Below, piece after piece: positions 44,601-53,031 of a stretch of DNA of 64,000 nt; position 1 is the stretch's first letter; each line of letters opens with the position of its first letter. The translations under genes and the position numbers were made by a program. Origin of the DNA: Phycisphaerales bacterium (GTDB lineage Bacteria; Planctomycetota; Phycisphaerae; Phycisphaerales; UBA1924); assembly GCA_020850415.1 (NCBI GenBank), contig JADZER010000073.1, positions 1 to 64,000 on the forward strand, written 5' to 3'. The notes below the pieces were generated by a model. That model ran no database searches. It had not been told where the DNA came from and worked only from the letters and a program-made list of their open reading frames with translations.

Positions 44601-46127
44601 ATGACCACCTACATCATCAGGCGACTGCTGCTGATGCTCCCCACGCTGCTGGGGATCACCTTCCTGGTGTTCATGATCATCGCGCTCTCGCCGGGCGGGA
44701 TCGGGGCGGCGCTCAAGGTTCAGGGCGGCGGCGGCGGGACGATGACCTCGCAGCGCAGCGTGGCGGTGGTCGAGGCGTATCTGCAGGACCGCTACGGTCT
44801 GGACGACCCGGCGCCGGTGCAGTACCTCCGGTGGCTGGGGCGGGTCTCGCCGGTCAAGTTCGGCCAGCGCGACCAGATCGCGCCCGACGGCAGCAAGATC
44901 CGCACGCCGCGGGACCTCCGCGAGCCGCCGCTGTGGCGGTGGTACGCCGAGAGCATGCCCGAGACGGCCCCGCCCGCGCCGCTCCCCTCCGGGGTGAGCG
45001 TCGAGGAGCACTACAAAGCGACGAGCCAGGCGTACGCCGCGGCGAGGGCGGCGTTCGTGGAGCAGCGGACGCTGCTGGAGCAGGCGATCGGCCGGTATCT
45101 TAAGGGCGCGGGGCTCGGGCACGCCGTGGACGCCGACGGCAAGCCCAAAGCGGGCAGGGCCCGCGGGCACACGCCGGACACCTCGCGTCCCGAGTGGGCC
45201 GAGGTCGCGGAGCGCGGGCCGATGGCGGTTGAGGCCTATGCGCGGGCCCGGCAGGCGCGGGCCGAGCTGGGCGCGGCGTTCGCGGCCAGGCCGTACAAGC
45301 AGGCGGGCTTCCCGGTCATCCCCGGCGTGCTGAGCGTGGCGGCGCCGGACTTCGGCACCGCGTACAGCCGGGGGCGCCCCGTGGCCGAGCTGATCTCCAA
45401 GGCGCTCCCCATCACGCTCATGATCAACCTGATCGCGTTCCCGATCATCTACCTGATCGCGATCCCCGGGGGCATGCTCGCGGCCACACACCGCGGCTCG
45501 GTCTTCGATGTCGGCATGGGCGGGCTGTTCATCGCCCTGTGGTCGGTGCCCGTCGTGCTCGCGGGCACGCTCGCGGTCGGCTACCTCGCCAGCCCGGACT
45601 ACCTGGGCGCGTTCCCGGTCGCGCAGCTCCACAGCGCGCACGCGGGGGAGATGCCGTTTCTGCCGGGGGAGGACGCTTTCGGGAAGTGGCAGCCGGGCTT
45701 CCTGCTGGACACGCTCTGGCACATATGCCTGCCGGTGCTGTGCCTGGTCTACACCGGGTTTGCGATCCTCAGCAAGCAGACCCGCGCGGCGATGCTCGAC
45801 AACTTCAACGCCGACTATGTGCGCACGGCGAAGGCCAAGGGGGTCAGCGACAAGGACATCGTTTTCCGCCATGTGTTCCGCAACAGCTTGCTGCCGCTGA
45901 TCACGATGTTCGTGAACATCTTCCCCGCGAGCCTCGCGGGCTCGATCGTGGTGGAGCGGATCTTCTCGGTGCCGGGCATGGGGAGCCTGATCCTGGAGGC
46001 GATCAGCCTGCGCGACCGCGAGCTGCTGCTCGCCAACACCCTCATGATCGGCGTGGTCAACCTGCTGGCCCTGCTGCTGGCCGACATCCTGTACGCCCTG
46101 GCCGACCCCCGCGTCGTGTACGACTGA
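44601..46127 (+). CDS. ABC permease, DppB/OppB-like
   Basis: 508 residues against about 310 for OppB. The N-terminal helix TTYIIRRLLLMLPTLLGITFLVFMI and the C-terminal half with RAAMLDNFNADYVRTAKAKGVSDKDIVFRHVFRNSLLPLITMF (EAA loop) and ERIFSVPGMG are typical. Between them is an extra periplasmic domain of roughly 200 residues (about 45-250), rich in charged residues. Third gene of the operon, 44 bp after the SBP gene. Confidence 0.88.
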   Translation: MTTYIIRRLLLMLPTLLGITFLVFMIIALSPGGIGAALKVQGGGGGTMTSQRSVAVVEAYLQDRYGLDDPAPVQYLRWLGRVSPVKFGQRDQIAPDGSKIRTPRDLREPPLWRWYAESMPETAPPAPLPSGVSVEEHYKATSQAYAAARAAFVEQRTLLEQAIGRYLKGAGLGHAVDADGKPKAGRARGHTPDTSRPEWAEVAERGPMAVEAYARARQARAELGAAFAARPYKQAGFPVIPGVLSVAAPDFGTAYSRGRPVAELISKALPITLMINLIAFPIIYLIAIPGGMLAATHRGSVFDVGMGGLFIALWSVPVVLAGTLAVGYLASPDYLGAFPVAQLHSAHAGEMPFLPGEDAFGKWQPGFLLDTLWHICLPVLCLVYTGFAILSKQTRAAMLDNFNADYVRTAKAKGVSDKDIVFRHVFRNSLLPLITMFVNIFPASLAGSIVVERIFSVPGMGSLILEAISLRDRELLLANTLMIGVVNLLALLLADILYALADPRVVYD

Positions 46128-46148
46128 CCCCGGAGCGCCCGCCCAGAC

Positions 46149-47651
46149 ATGCCAAGGCATACCGACCAGCTTGAGTCCGTGACCGGCGTGCAGCTTGCGC
46201 GGGGCATCGCCGTGCCCGAGGCCAAGGGCTTCTGGGCCGAGGCGTGGGGGCAGGTGCTCCGGCGGCCCACCGCGATCGGGGCGATGATCTGGCTCGGCGT
46301 CATCGGCTTCTTCGCGGTCTTTGCGCCGGTGCTCGCCAGCGGGCACCCGCTGATCATGCGTGCAACCGAACCATCGACGGGGCTCGTGGACACGAGTTCC
46401 CCGCTGCTGGAGCACCTGCGCACCTCCGACCGCCTGCTGCTGATGGGCGTGCCGCTGGGGCTGCTGTGGGTGCTGGCCCCGATCGGGGGCACCGCGCGGA
46501 TGGCCAAGCTCGGGGCGTGCATCTACGGCGGGGCGCTGTCGATCCTGATGGTCGTCGCCGGGGGGATCGTCCACATCCAGACCGGCCAGCGGGACCCCTC
46601 GCCGTTCTTCCGTCAGATCCGCGATTCGTCGCTGTCGCACATCACGGCGCCGGCGGTCATCGCGCTGGCGGTGGGCGTCGTCGGGCTGCTGCTCCCGGTG
46701 ATCGGCCCGTTCCGGCGGCGGGTGTTTGTGGTGGCGGCGACGATGGTGTTCGGCGGGCTCGCGATGGGCATGTCGTGGGACCGCCCGGCGCTGCAGGTCT
46801 ACGACTACCTCCAGCGCGAGCGGGCCGGCGAGATCACGGCGGGCTACACCGTCGTGCCGTTCTCGCCCAACCAGCGGTTCTCCGAGCTTGACCGGCGCCC
46901 GCCGATGTCCACGCTCGCGGAGACCTTGGGCTACGAGCCCGGCACCCCCGGGGCGAGCCGCCGGTTCCTGCTCGGCACCGACGCCCTCGGGCAGGATGTT
47001 CTCAGCCAGCTCCTCGCGGCGGCGCGGCTGGCGATCTCGATCGGGCTGGTCTCTACCGGCATCGCCGTCACCATCGGCGTGACGATGGGGTCGGTCATGG
47101 GGTACTTCGGGGGCAAGGTGGACCTGCTGCTGTACCGCGTGGTGGAGATCTTCCAGGCGATCCCGGTGCTGTTCCTGCTCATCATCACCGCCGCGGTGAC
47201 GCCGCCCGAGCTGCGCAGCACCTACACCATGATGGCGATCATCGGCTGCTTCACCTGGACGACCTCGGCCCGCTTCATCCGCGCCGAGTTCATGAAGCTG
47301 CGGGGCCAGGACTTCGTCCAGAGCGCCAGGGCCGTGGGCCTGCCGCTGCGGTCGGTGCTCTTCAAGCACATGCTCCCCAACGGGGTGACGCCCGTGCTCG
47401 TCGACGCCTCGTTCGTCATCGCGGCGGCGATCACGATCGAGGCGACGCTCAGCTTCCTCGGCCTGGGGCCGGTCGACCAGCCCAGCTGGGGGAAGCTGCT
47501 GTCCAACGCGACGAACTCGGAGGGGGCGTTCAAGTGGGGGCTGGCGATCTTCCCCGGCGGGACGATCTTCCTCACCGTGCTGTCGTACAACCTCATCGGC
47601 GAGGCCCTGCGCGACGCGATCGACCCCAAGCTCAAGAAGGCCCGCGTCTAG
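46149..47651 (+). CDS. ABC permease, DppC/OppC-like (second)
   Basis: 500 residues. The first membrane helix AIGAMIWLGVIGFFAVFAPVLA and the core FLLGTDALGQDVLSQLLAAARLAISIGL with QDFVQSARAVGLPLRSVLFKHMLPNGVTPVL match OppC. In between are about 230 extra residues containing three or four additional hydrophobic helices (residues about 95-215). With the gene at 41282-42586 this gives two OppC-type permeases in one operon, whereas one OppB and one OppC suffice for a normal transporter. Confidence 0.88.
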   Translation: MPRHTDQLESVTGVQLARGIAVPEAKGFWAEAWGQVLRRPTAIGAMIWLGVIGFFAVFAPVLASGHPLIMRATEPSTGLVDTSSPLLEHLRTSDRLLLMGVPLGLLWVLAPIGGTARMAKLGACIYGGALSILMVVAGGIVHIQTGQRDPSPFFRQIRDSSLSHITAPAVIALAVGVVGLLLPVIGPFRRRVFVVAATMVFGGLAMGMSWDRPALQVYDYLQRERAGEITAGYTVVPFSPNQRFSELDRRPPMSTLAETLGYEPGTPGASRRFLLGTDALGQDVLSQLLAAARLAISIGLVSTGIAVTIGVTMGSVMGYFGGKVDLLLYRVVEIFQAIPVLFLLIITAAVTPPELRSTYTMMAIIGCFTWTTSARFIRAEFMKLRGQDFVQSARAVGLPLRSVLFKHMLPNGVTPVLVDASFVIAAAITIEATLSFLGLGPVDQPSWGKLLSNATNSEGAFKWGLAIFPGGTIFLTVLSYNLIGEALRDAIDPKLKKARV

Positions 47652-47681
47652 GCGCGGCACGCGACCGCGGAGGCTCACACC

Positions 47682-48800
47682 GTGCCCAACACCCCGAACA
47701 CGCCCGGCGCCGAGTGGCCCATCGTCCGGGTCAACGATCTGGCGGTGTCCTTCGACAACGGGCGGGGCCCCCGCGTCCAGGCGGTCGACGGCGTGCGCAT
47801 GAGCATCTACCCCCGGCAGACGCTCGCGGTCGTCGGCGAGTCCGGGTGCGGCAAGAGCGTCACCGCGATGAGCATGCTCCAGCTCATCCCGCGCCCCCCG
47901 GGCCGGTTCGACCGCGGGGAGATCGTGTTTGAGTCCGAGCGAGGGCCGGTGGACCTGCTCACGCTCGGCCCGCGCGAGATCCGGGAGGTCCGTGGCAACG
48001 AGATCGCCATGATCTTCCAGGAGCCGATGACCAGCCTCAACCCGGTCTACACCATCGGCGACCAGATCATGGAGGCGATCCTCCTGCACCAGAAGGTCGG
48101 CCAGGGCCAGGCCCGCGAGATCGCCCTCAAGGCGATGCGCGATGTCGGCATCCCGGAGCCCGAGAAGCGCATCGCGGCGTACCCGCACCAGTTCTCCGGC
48201 GGGATGCGCCAGCGGGTGATGATCGCGATGGCGCTGGCCTGCCAGCCCAGGCTCCTCTTGGCCGACGAGCCCTCGACGGCGCTCGATGTGACCATCCAGG
48301 CCCAGATCCTCGAGCTCATCACCGAGCTCAAGGAGTCCCGCGGCATGGCGGTGATGCTCATCACCCACGACCTGGGAGTCGTGGCGGAGAACTCCGATGT
48401 CGTCTGCGTGATGTACGCCGGGCGCGTCGTCGAGTACGCCAAGGTGTACGACCTCTACGACAACCCCATGCACCCCTACACCCGGGGTCTCCTCGCCAGC
48501 ATCCCCAAGATGCACGCCCGGAACGACCGGCTCGTGACGATCCGCGAGATCGTCGATGACGACGCCCAGTTCAGGAAGCTGCCCGAGGCCGGGCTGGGGG
48601 TTCGGCCCTGGTGGCCCTGGCACGATCCCCCCGCCGACCTGGCCCCCCGTCCCGGGCCCGCGGGGGACTACTACCTGCAGGAGGTCGCCCCCGACCACTG
48701 GGTCGGTGTCTGGCGGACCGGGGCGGTGGGGGACCACGAGAGCCGGGCGCCGGACCTGGCCTACCGCATCCCGCCGAAGGCCGAGCCGGCGGGCGTGTAG
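47682..48800 (+). CDS. Oligopeptide ABC transporter ATP-binding protein, OppD-like
   Basis: 372 residues, GTG start. Walker [10 protein letters not shown]-loop [11 protein letters not shown], signature [15 protein letters not shown], Walker [14 protein letters not shown] and the oligopeptide-specific tail [17 protein letters not shown] are present. The usual Cys cluster of the OppD C-terminus is absent, replaced by a Pro/Trp-rich extension of about 60 residues. No OppF gene follows, so the ATPase would act as a homodimer or recruit a partner from elsewhere. Confidence 0.9.
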   Translation: MPNTPNTPGAEWPIVRVNDLAVSFDNGRGPRVQAVDGVRMSIYPRQTLAVVGESGCGKSVTAMSMLQLIPRPPGRFDRGEIVFESERGPVDLLTLGPREIREVRGNEIAMIFQEPMTSLNPVYTIGDQIMEAILLHQKVGQGQAREIALKAMRDVGIPEPEKRIAAYPHQFSGGMRQRVMIAMALACQPRLLLADEPSTALDVTIQAQILELITELKESRGMAVMLITHDLGVVAENSDVVCVMYAGRVVEYAKVYDLYDNPMHPYTRGLLASIPKMHARNDRLVTIREIVDDDAQFRKLPEAGLGVRPWWPWHDPPADLAPRPGPAGDYYLQEVAPDHWVGVWRTGAVGDHESRAPDLAYRIPPKAEPAGV

Positions 48801-48833
48801 ACTCTGGCGCCCCGCCGCCCGGAAAGGAGCCCG

Positions 48834-49934
48834 ATGCGCGTCGTCATTCTCGCCGACCGCAAGTTCGCAAGCCGCGAGCGATCGATGCTCGCCCGGCTGC
48901 AGGTCGGCCTGGCCGACGAGGGGGTTCGTGTCGTGCAGGCGCTGCCCGACGGCGTCGAACCGACCAGCGGCGGGATGCTCTCCGAGGTGGTGCGGTTCGA
49001 GGAGGCGGGGTTGCCGCTCTCGCTGGGGTGGCGGGCCGCGGCGACCGCCCGGGTGCTGGCCGACGGCGCCAAGGGCAGCCAGGCCGAGCCGCCGGAGGTC
49101 GTGCACGCGTTCGGGGGGTTGGTGTGGGGGTTCGGGCTGGCGCTCGCCGAGAAGCTGGACGCGGCGTTGGTCGTGGAGGTATGGCGGACGGGGATGGAGC
49201 CGGCGATGCACCGGCTTTTTGCCAAGAGTCAGGGGCGGGCGGGCCTGATGGCGCTGTGCCCGGACCGCCGCATCGCCGAGCGTCTTGGCACGCAGGTCCC
49301 GGGCATGAGCGTGCGTCACTCGCCGTGGGGCGTGTACGCCGGCGACCGGCCCCGGGAGGTGCTGCGGCCCGGGAGGGCGTGGTCGATCATGGTCGCCGGC
49401 GCGGGTCACGACCGGCCGGCGTTCACCGCGGCGTTCGAGGCGATCGCGGATGTCGTGCGGACCCGGCCGGACACCCTGGTGTTTGTGGACGCGGTGGCGG
49501 CACAGCGGACGGACCTGTGGTCCCTGGCGGCCAAGCTCGGCGTGCGCGAGCGGGTCTCGCTCGTCGATGAGATGGACGCCAACCGCGAGCTCGTGCTGCG
49601 CGGCGATCTGCTCGTGCTGCCCGAGGCCCGCGGGGAGCAGCGGACGCTGGTGCTGGAGGCCATGGGCGCGGGGATGCCCGTCATCGCGGCGAGCGACCCC
49701 GGCAACACCACGCTGATCGACCGGCGCTCGGCGTTGCTCGTGCCGTCGGGCGATCGGGCCCGGTGGACGACCCTGCTGGAGTCGCTGCTCGGCGACGCGA
49801 GGGTCCGGACGGAGCTCGTCGAGTCCGCCAGGTCCTATGTCGCGGCGGAGCACCGGCCGAGCCGGCAGGTCAGCGGCGTGATCAACGCGTACGAGGCGGC
49901 GGCCGGGAAGCAGCCCATCCCCTTCCCCGGCTGA
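48834..49934 (+). CDS. Glycosyltransferase family 4-like protein
   Basis: 366 residues, GT-B fold. The N-terminal half (MRVVILADRKFASRERSMLARLQVGLADEGVRV) is the acceptor domain, and the C-terminal half has a nucleotide-sugar site: LVLPEARGEQRTLVLEAMGAGMPVIAASDPGNTTLI, the E-x7-E-like motif of group 1 enzymes. Acceptor and sugar unknown. TAGACT overlaps the preceding stop codon (48798-48803) and AAAGGAG precedes the ATG, so it may have its own promoter. Confidence 0.78.
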   Translation: MRVVILADRKFASRERSMLARLQVGLADEGVRVVQALPDGVEPTSGGMLSEVVRFEEAGLPLSLGWRAAATARVLADGAKGSQAEPPEVVHAFGGLVWGFGLALAEKLDAALVVEVWRTGMEPAMHRLFAKSQGRAGLMALCPDRRIAERLGTQVPGMSVRHSPWGVYAGDRPREVLRPGRAWSIMVAGAGHDRPAFTAAFEAIADVVRTRPDTLVFVDAVAAQRTDLWSLAAKLGVRERVSLVDEMDANRELVLRGDLLVLPEARGEQRTLVLEAMGAGMPVIAASDPGNTTLIDRRSALLVPSGDRARWTTLLESLLGDARVRTELVESARSYVAAEHRPSRQVSGVINAYEAAAGKQPIPFPG

Positions 49935-49955
49935 CCGGGCCATCGGCCCGGAGGT

Positions 49956-51527
49956 CTACCGGCTGTCGACCGTGGCCAGCTTCAGGATGTTCGCCTGGGT
50001 CATCTCCTTGCCCCGCAGCTCGCCGGAGATCCGCCCGGAGCACATGACCAGGATGCGGTCGGAGAGCGCCAGCAGCTCGGGCATCTCACTTGTGACGACC
50101 AGCACCGCCACGCCCCTGTCGGCGGCCTGGCAGATGAGCCGGTAGACCTCGGCCTTGGTGCCGACATCGATCCCCCGCGTGGGCTCGTCGAGCAGCAGCA
50201 CGCGGGTGTCGTGGGTCATCCAGCGGGCGATGAGCAGCTTCTGCTGATTGCCGCCGGAGAGCGAGCCGGGGGGGCTCTTGGGGCTGGCGGTCTTGACCTG
50301 GAACTCGCGGATGCGCTCGGTCGCGGCGGCCCTCTCCCTGCCCAGCCCCCGCACGCCCGCGGTCGCGAGCGTGGGCATGATGGGCATGAGCAGGTTCTCG
50401 TCGACGCCGAGGTCGAAGAACAGCCCCTGGGTCTTTCGGTCCTCGGGGACATAGCCGACGCCGGCGCGGATCATGGCCCGCTCGGCCCCGGTGCCGATGG
50501 AGGCGCCTTCGATGATGATCTCGCCCTGCGCCCGCCGATCGATGCCGAACACCGCGTCGAGGAGCTCGCTCCGCCCCGAGCCCACCAGCCCGCCGAGCCC
50601 GACGATTTCGCCGGGCATGACATCGAGGCTGACCCCCTCGAGCTTCCCGGGAGAGGAGAGCCCGCGGACGCGGAGCGTGGGGCGCCGGCCCTCTGACTCC
50701 ACCGGCTCGCGCTTCGCGGCGTGGGTGATCCGGCGCCCGATCATCTGCTCGATCAGCGTCGCCTCGTCGATATCCGCGACCCGGCTGGTCGCCACGAACT
50801 TCCCGTCCCTGAGCACGGTGACCCGGTCGCATACCTGGAAGATCTCGCCCATGCGGTGGGAGACATAGAGCATCGTGAGCCCCGTGGACGCGAGCTCGCG
50901 CACGATCCCCAGCAGGCGGTCGACCTCGGAGACGCTCAGCGAGCTGGTCGGCTCGTCGAGCACGATGACGCGGGCGGGGCGGCGCGCGGCGTCCCCGCCC
51001 CGGTGCTGCTCCTCCAGGCTGCTGGCGATCTGGACGATCTGCCGGCGCCCGGGGGCCAGGCTGCCCAGCGGCGCCTCGACATCGATGCCCGGCTCGAGCC
51101 CCGACAGGAGCCGGGCCGCCCGGTCACGCATCGCCCGGCGGTCCACCAGCCCGAGGCGCGAGCGGGGCATGTCGTGCAGGCACAGGTTCTCAGCGACCGT
51201 CAGGTTCGGGCACTGGGCCAGCTCCTGGTGGACGATCCGGATCCCGGCGTCGAACGAGTCGTCGATCGAGCCGGGCGTGAGCGTCCTGCCGTCGATCGAG
51301 ACGACGCCGCTGTCCTGCCTGTGCAGGCCCGAGATGACCTTCCCGAGTGTGGACTTCCCCGCCCCGTTCTCGCCCATGAGGGCGTGGACCTCGCCTGGGA
51401 GGAAACTCACGGACACATCGTCGAGCGCCTGGGTGACGCCGAACCGCTTGGAGATGTGCTCGCAGACCAGCAGCGGCGTCGCGTGCGAGGCCGGGCCGGC
51501 GTCGGGCGTGGGGGACGGGCTGACCAT
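49956..51527 (-). CDS. CUT2-type double ATPase of a sugar/nucleoside ABC transporter (orphan)
   Basis: 523 residues with two ABC cassettes, as in RbsA/MglA and nucleoside importers. Cassette 1 has Walker A GENGAGKS and HQELAQCPNLTVAENL, with LGSLAPGRRQIVQIA in place of the strict LSGGQ. Cassette 2 has the degenerate GLVGSGRSE, YVPEDRKTQGLF, LSGGNQQKLLIARWM and LLLDEPTRGIDVG. No permease or binding-protein gene is adjacent, unlike the normal rbs/mgl arrangement. Start ATG 51527 lies 5 nt after TACCCT on the minus strand. A GC hairpin at 49935-49951 separates it from the convergent glycosyltransferase gene. Confidence 0.88.
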   Translation of the reverse strand: MVSPSPTPDAGPASHATPLLVCEHISKRFGVTQALDDVSVSFLPGEVHALMGENGAGKSTLGKVISGLHRQDSGVVSIDGRTLTPGSIDDSFDAGIRIVHQELAQCPNLTVAENLCLHDMPRSRLGLVDRRAMRDRAARLLSGLEPGIDVEAPLGSLAPGRRQIVQIASSLEEQHRGGDAARRPARVIVLDEPTSSLSVSEVDRLLGIVRELASTGLTMLYVSHRMGEIFQVCDRVTVLRDGKFVATSRVADIDEATLIEQMIGRRITHAAKREPVESEGRRPTLRVRGLSSPGKLEGVSLDVMPGEIVGLGGLVGSGRSELLDAVFGIDRRAQGEIIIEGASIGTGAERAMIRAGVGYVPEDRKTQGLFFDLGVDENLLMPIMPTLATAGVRGLGRERAAATERIREFQVKTASPKSPPGSLSGGNQQKLLIARWMTHDTRVLLLDEPTRGIDVGTKAEVYRLICQAADRGVAVLVVTSEMPELLALSDRILVMCSGRISGELRGKEMTQANILKLATVDSR

Positions 51528-51532
51528 GCCGT

Positions 51533-51538
51533 AGGGTA
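51533..51538 (-). promoter_or_regulatory. Putative -10 hexamer of the CUT2 ATPase gene
   Basis: Minus-strand TACCCT, 5 nt before the ATG; no ribosome binding site. Confidence 0.4.
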
Positions 51539-51636
51539 GCAGACGCGGGGGAGTACTACTCAATCCCCGCGGGGCCGCCGGGCCTGCCGGAGGAAGCCTC
51601 GCATTCGATTGAAGCCGCCGGGGCCGTCGGCCCGAT

Positions 51637-51664
51637 TTGACTTGCGTCCACAACCGACTATTGT
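51637..51664 (+). promoter_or_regulatory. Promoter of the lysW operon
   Basis: TTGACT (-35, 51637-51642), 16 nt, TATTGT (-10, 51659-51664). This is the best sigma70-like promoter in the window. Transcription should start near 51671, next to the leader ATG at 51673. Confidence 0.7.
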
Positions 51665-51672
51665 GATCGCAC

Positions 51673-51762
51673 ATGCTCTTCTCCACCAAAGCCAAAGCCG
51701 CGAAAGCCAAAGGCGCCCTGGGCGTCCGGGCTGTCGTGGTAGGCTTGGCTGACGAGAGGTAG
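51673..51762 (+). CDS. Leader peptide of the lys operon (attenuator)
   Basis: A 29-codon open frame starting 8 nt after the -10 box, so likely leaderless. It reads MLFSTKAKAAKAKG... and ends in ...LADER, with Lys at codons 6, 8, 11 and 13, all AAA although AAG dominates in neighbouring genes, and Arg at 18 and 29. The codons Val17-Arg18 contain GTCCGGG (51724-51730), complementary to CCCGGAC in the left arm of the terminator at 51793-51817. A ribosome held at the Lys codons would leave this segment free to pair and break the terminator; a moving ribosome would cover it. No other gene-like property is seen. Confidence 0.65.
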   Translation: MLFSTKAKAAKAKGALGVRAVVVGLADER

Positions 51763-51792
51763 CCCCCTCAGAGCCAGAGCACAGCACCACAG

Positions 51793-51828
51793 GCACCCCC
51801 GGACCGTCCGGGGGTGCTTTCTTGTGTT
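51793..51828 (+). terminator. Attenuator terminator upstream of lysW
   Basis: Perfect 11-bp stem GCACCCCCGGA / TCCGGGGGTGC with loop CCG (51804-51806), followed by TTTCTTGTGTT. It lies 30 nt after the leader stop codon and 38 nt before lysW, so it cannot be the end of another gene and must act within the leader. Confidence 0.75.
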
Positions 51829-51866
51829 GATCCCGAGTTGTCCGCGAGTTTCAGGAGATCCAGACC

Positions 51867-52061
51867 ATGTCGCAGACCACGACCACAGCCGCCGTCCAGT
51901 CCGCCTGCCCCGAGTGCGACGCCTCCGTCTCGTTCAGCCGCGCTCCGCTCAACGGCCAGGTCACCCGATGCTCGGACTGCCGGGCCGAGCTTGAGGTCAC
52001 GAGCGTGAGCCCGCTGACTCTTGAGCTGGCCCCCGAGGTTGAGGAGGACTGGGGCGAGTGA
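51867..52061 (+). CDS. lysW: LysW amino-group carrier protein
   Basis: 64 residues, the right size for the carrier that holds 2-aminoadipate on its C-terminal Glu during lysine synthesis by the AAA pathway. The zinc ribbon CPEC...CSDC, an acidic middle and the invariant C-terminus EDWGE (terminal Glu is the attachment site) are all present. CAGGAG ribosome site. It is followed by lysX, lysY, lysZ and lysK on the same strand. In LysW systems the carrier can serve lysine, arginine or both; leader-peptide Lys codons point to lysine. Confidence 0.95.
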   Translation: MSQTTTTAAVQSACPECDASVSFSRAPLNGQVTRCSDCRAELEVTSVSPLTLELAPEVEEDWGE

Positions 52062-52173
52062 TCCGCCCCGCGCTCCCGCCCGCGCCGGGGGAGGGCCGGG
52101 GAAATAGCTCCTGCCGTCCTGCATCCCCGACCCGCGATTACGCCACAACCTGCCTGAGAGGACACGCCACGCC

Positions 52174-53031
52174 ATGCACATTGCCATGACCTACACCCGC
52201 CTCAGGGCCGAGGAGCGGCTGCTCCTCGACGCCTTCGAGGCCATGGACATCCGGATCACCCCGATCGACCTCCGCACCATCGTTTTCGACCCCGCCGAGA
52301 TCGGCGAGTGGGCGGCCTACGACGCGGTGCTCGACCGCTCGGTCAGCCTCACCGCGACCAGGACCGCCGTCGCCCTGCTGGAGGGCTACGGCGTCCGCTG
52401 CATCAACCCCCTGCACGCCATCGAGACCTGCTCGGACAAGCTCGCCACCACGATCGCTCTGATCCGCGCCGGCGTCCCAACCCCGGGCGTGCGGGTGGCC
52501 ACCAACGCCGAGTCCGGCCTCACGGCGGTGGAGCGTATCGGGTACCCGGCGGTGCTCAAGCCGACGGTCGGATCGTGGGGGCGCCTGGTCGCCCGCGTGA
52601 ACGACCGCGACGCGGCCGAGGCGGTGCTCGAGCACCGCGAGACCCTCGGCTCGGTGCAGCAGGGCGTGATCTATGTGCAGGAGCACATCGACAAGCCGGG
52701 GCGGGATATCAGGGTGTTCGTCGTGGGCGCCGAGCCGATCGCCGCCATCGCGAGGTCAAGCCCCCACTGGGTTACCAACACCGCCCGCGGCGCGACGGCC
52801 AGCGGGCTGGAGATCGGCCCCGAGTTGCGTCGGCTGTCCATCGACGCCGCCGCGGCAGTGGGGGCGGACATCGTCGCGATCGACTTCCTTGAGTGCCCGC
52901 GCCGGGGCCTGCTGGTCAACGAGCTGAACCACTCCATGGAGTTCCGTAACAGCATCGACACCACCGGCGTCAACATCCCCGGAATCGTCGCCAGGCATGT
53001 GGCCGCCCTGGCGGAGGGGGTGGCGGCGTGA
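52174..53031 (+). CDS. lysX: LysW-2-aminoadipate ligase (ATP-grasp)
   Basis: ATP-dependent ligase of the RimK-like ATP-grasp family joining the amino group of 2-aminoadipate to LysW-Glu. 285 residues. ATP-grasp motifs: YPAVLKPTVGSWGRLVARV, QEHIDKPGRDIRVFVVG, HWVTNTARGATA, and VNELNHSMEFRNSIDTTGVNI, the LysX/ArgX hallmark. The gap of 112 bp after lysW shows no other gene. Stop overlaps the GTG of the next gene (GTGA). Confidence 0.93.
   Translation: MHIAMTYTRLRAEERLLLDAFEAMDIRITPIDLRTIVFDPAEIGEWAAYDAVLDRSVSLTATRTAVALLEGYGVRCINPLHAIETCSDKLATTIALIRAGVPTPGVRVATNAESGLTAVERIGYPAVLKPTVGSWGRLVARVNDRDAAEAVLEHRETLGSVQQGVIYVQEHIDKPGRDIRVFVVGAEPIAAIARSSPHWVTNTARGATASGLEIGPELRRLSIDAAAAVGADIVAIDFLECPRRGLLVNELNHSMEFRNSIDTTGVNIPGIVARHVAALAEGVAA

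Noticed and set aside
44553..49943. 1796-residue minus-strand open frame opposite the ABC operon
   Set aside because: Composition is Arg/His/Pro-rich shadow sequence; the plus strand has full ABC motifs across the same span.
51665..51866. Lysine riboswitch (L box)
   Set aside because: Too short before the terminator and no five-helix layout; the Lys-rich leader ORF explains the region better.
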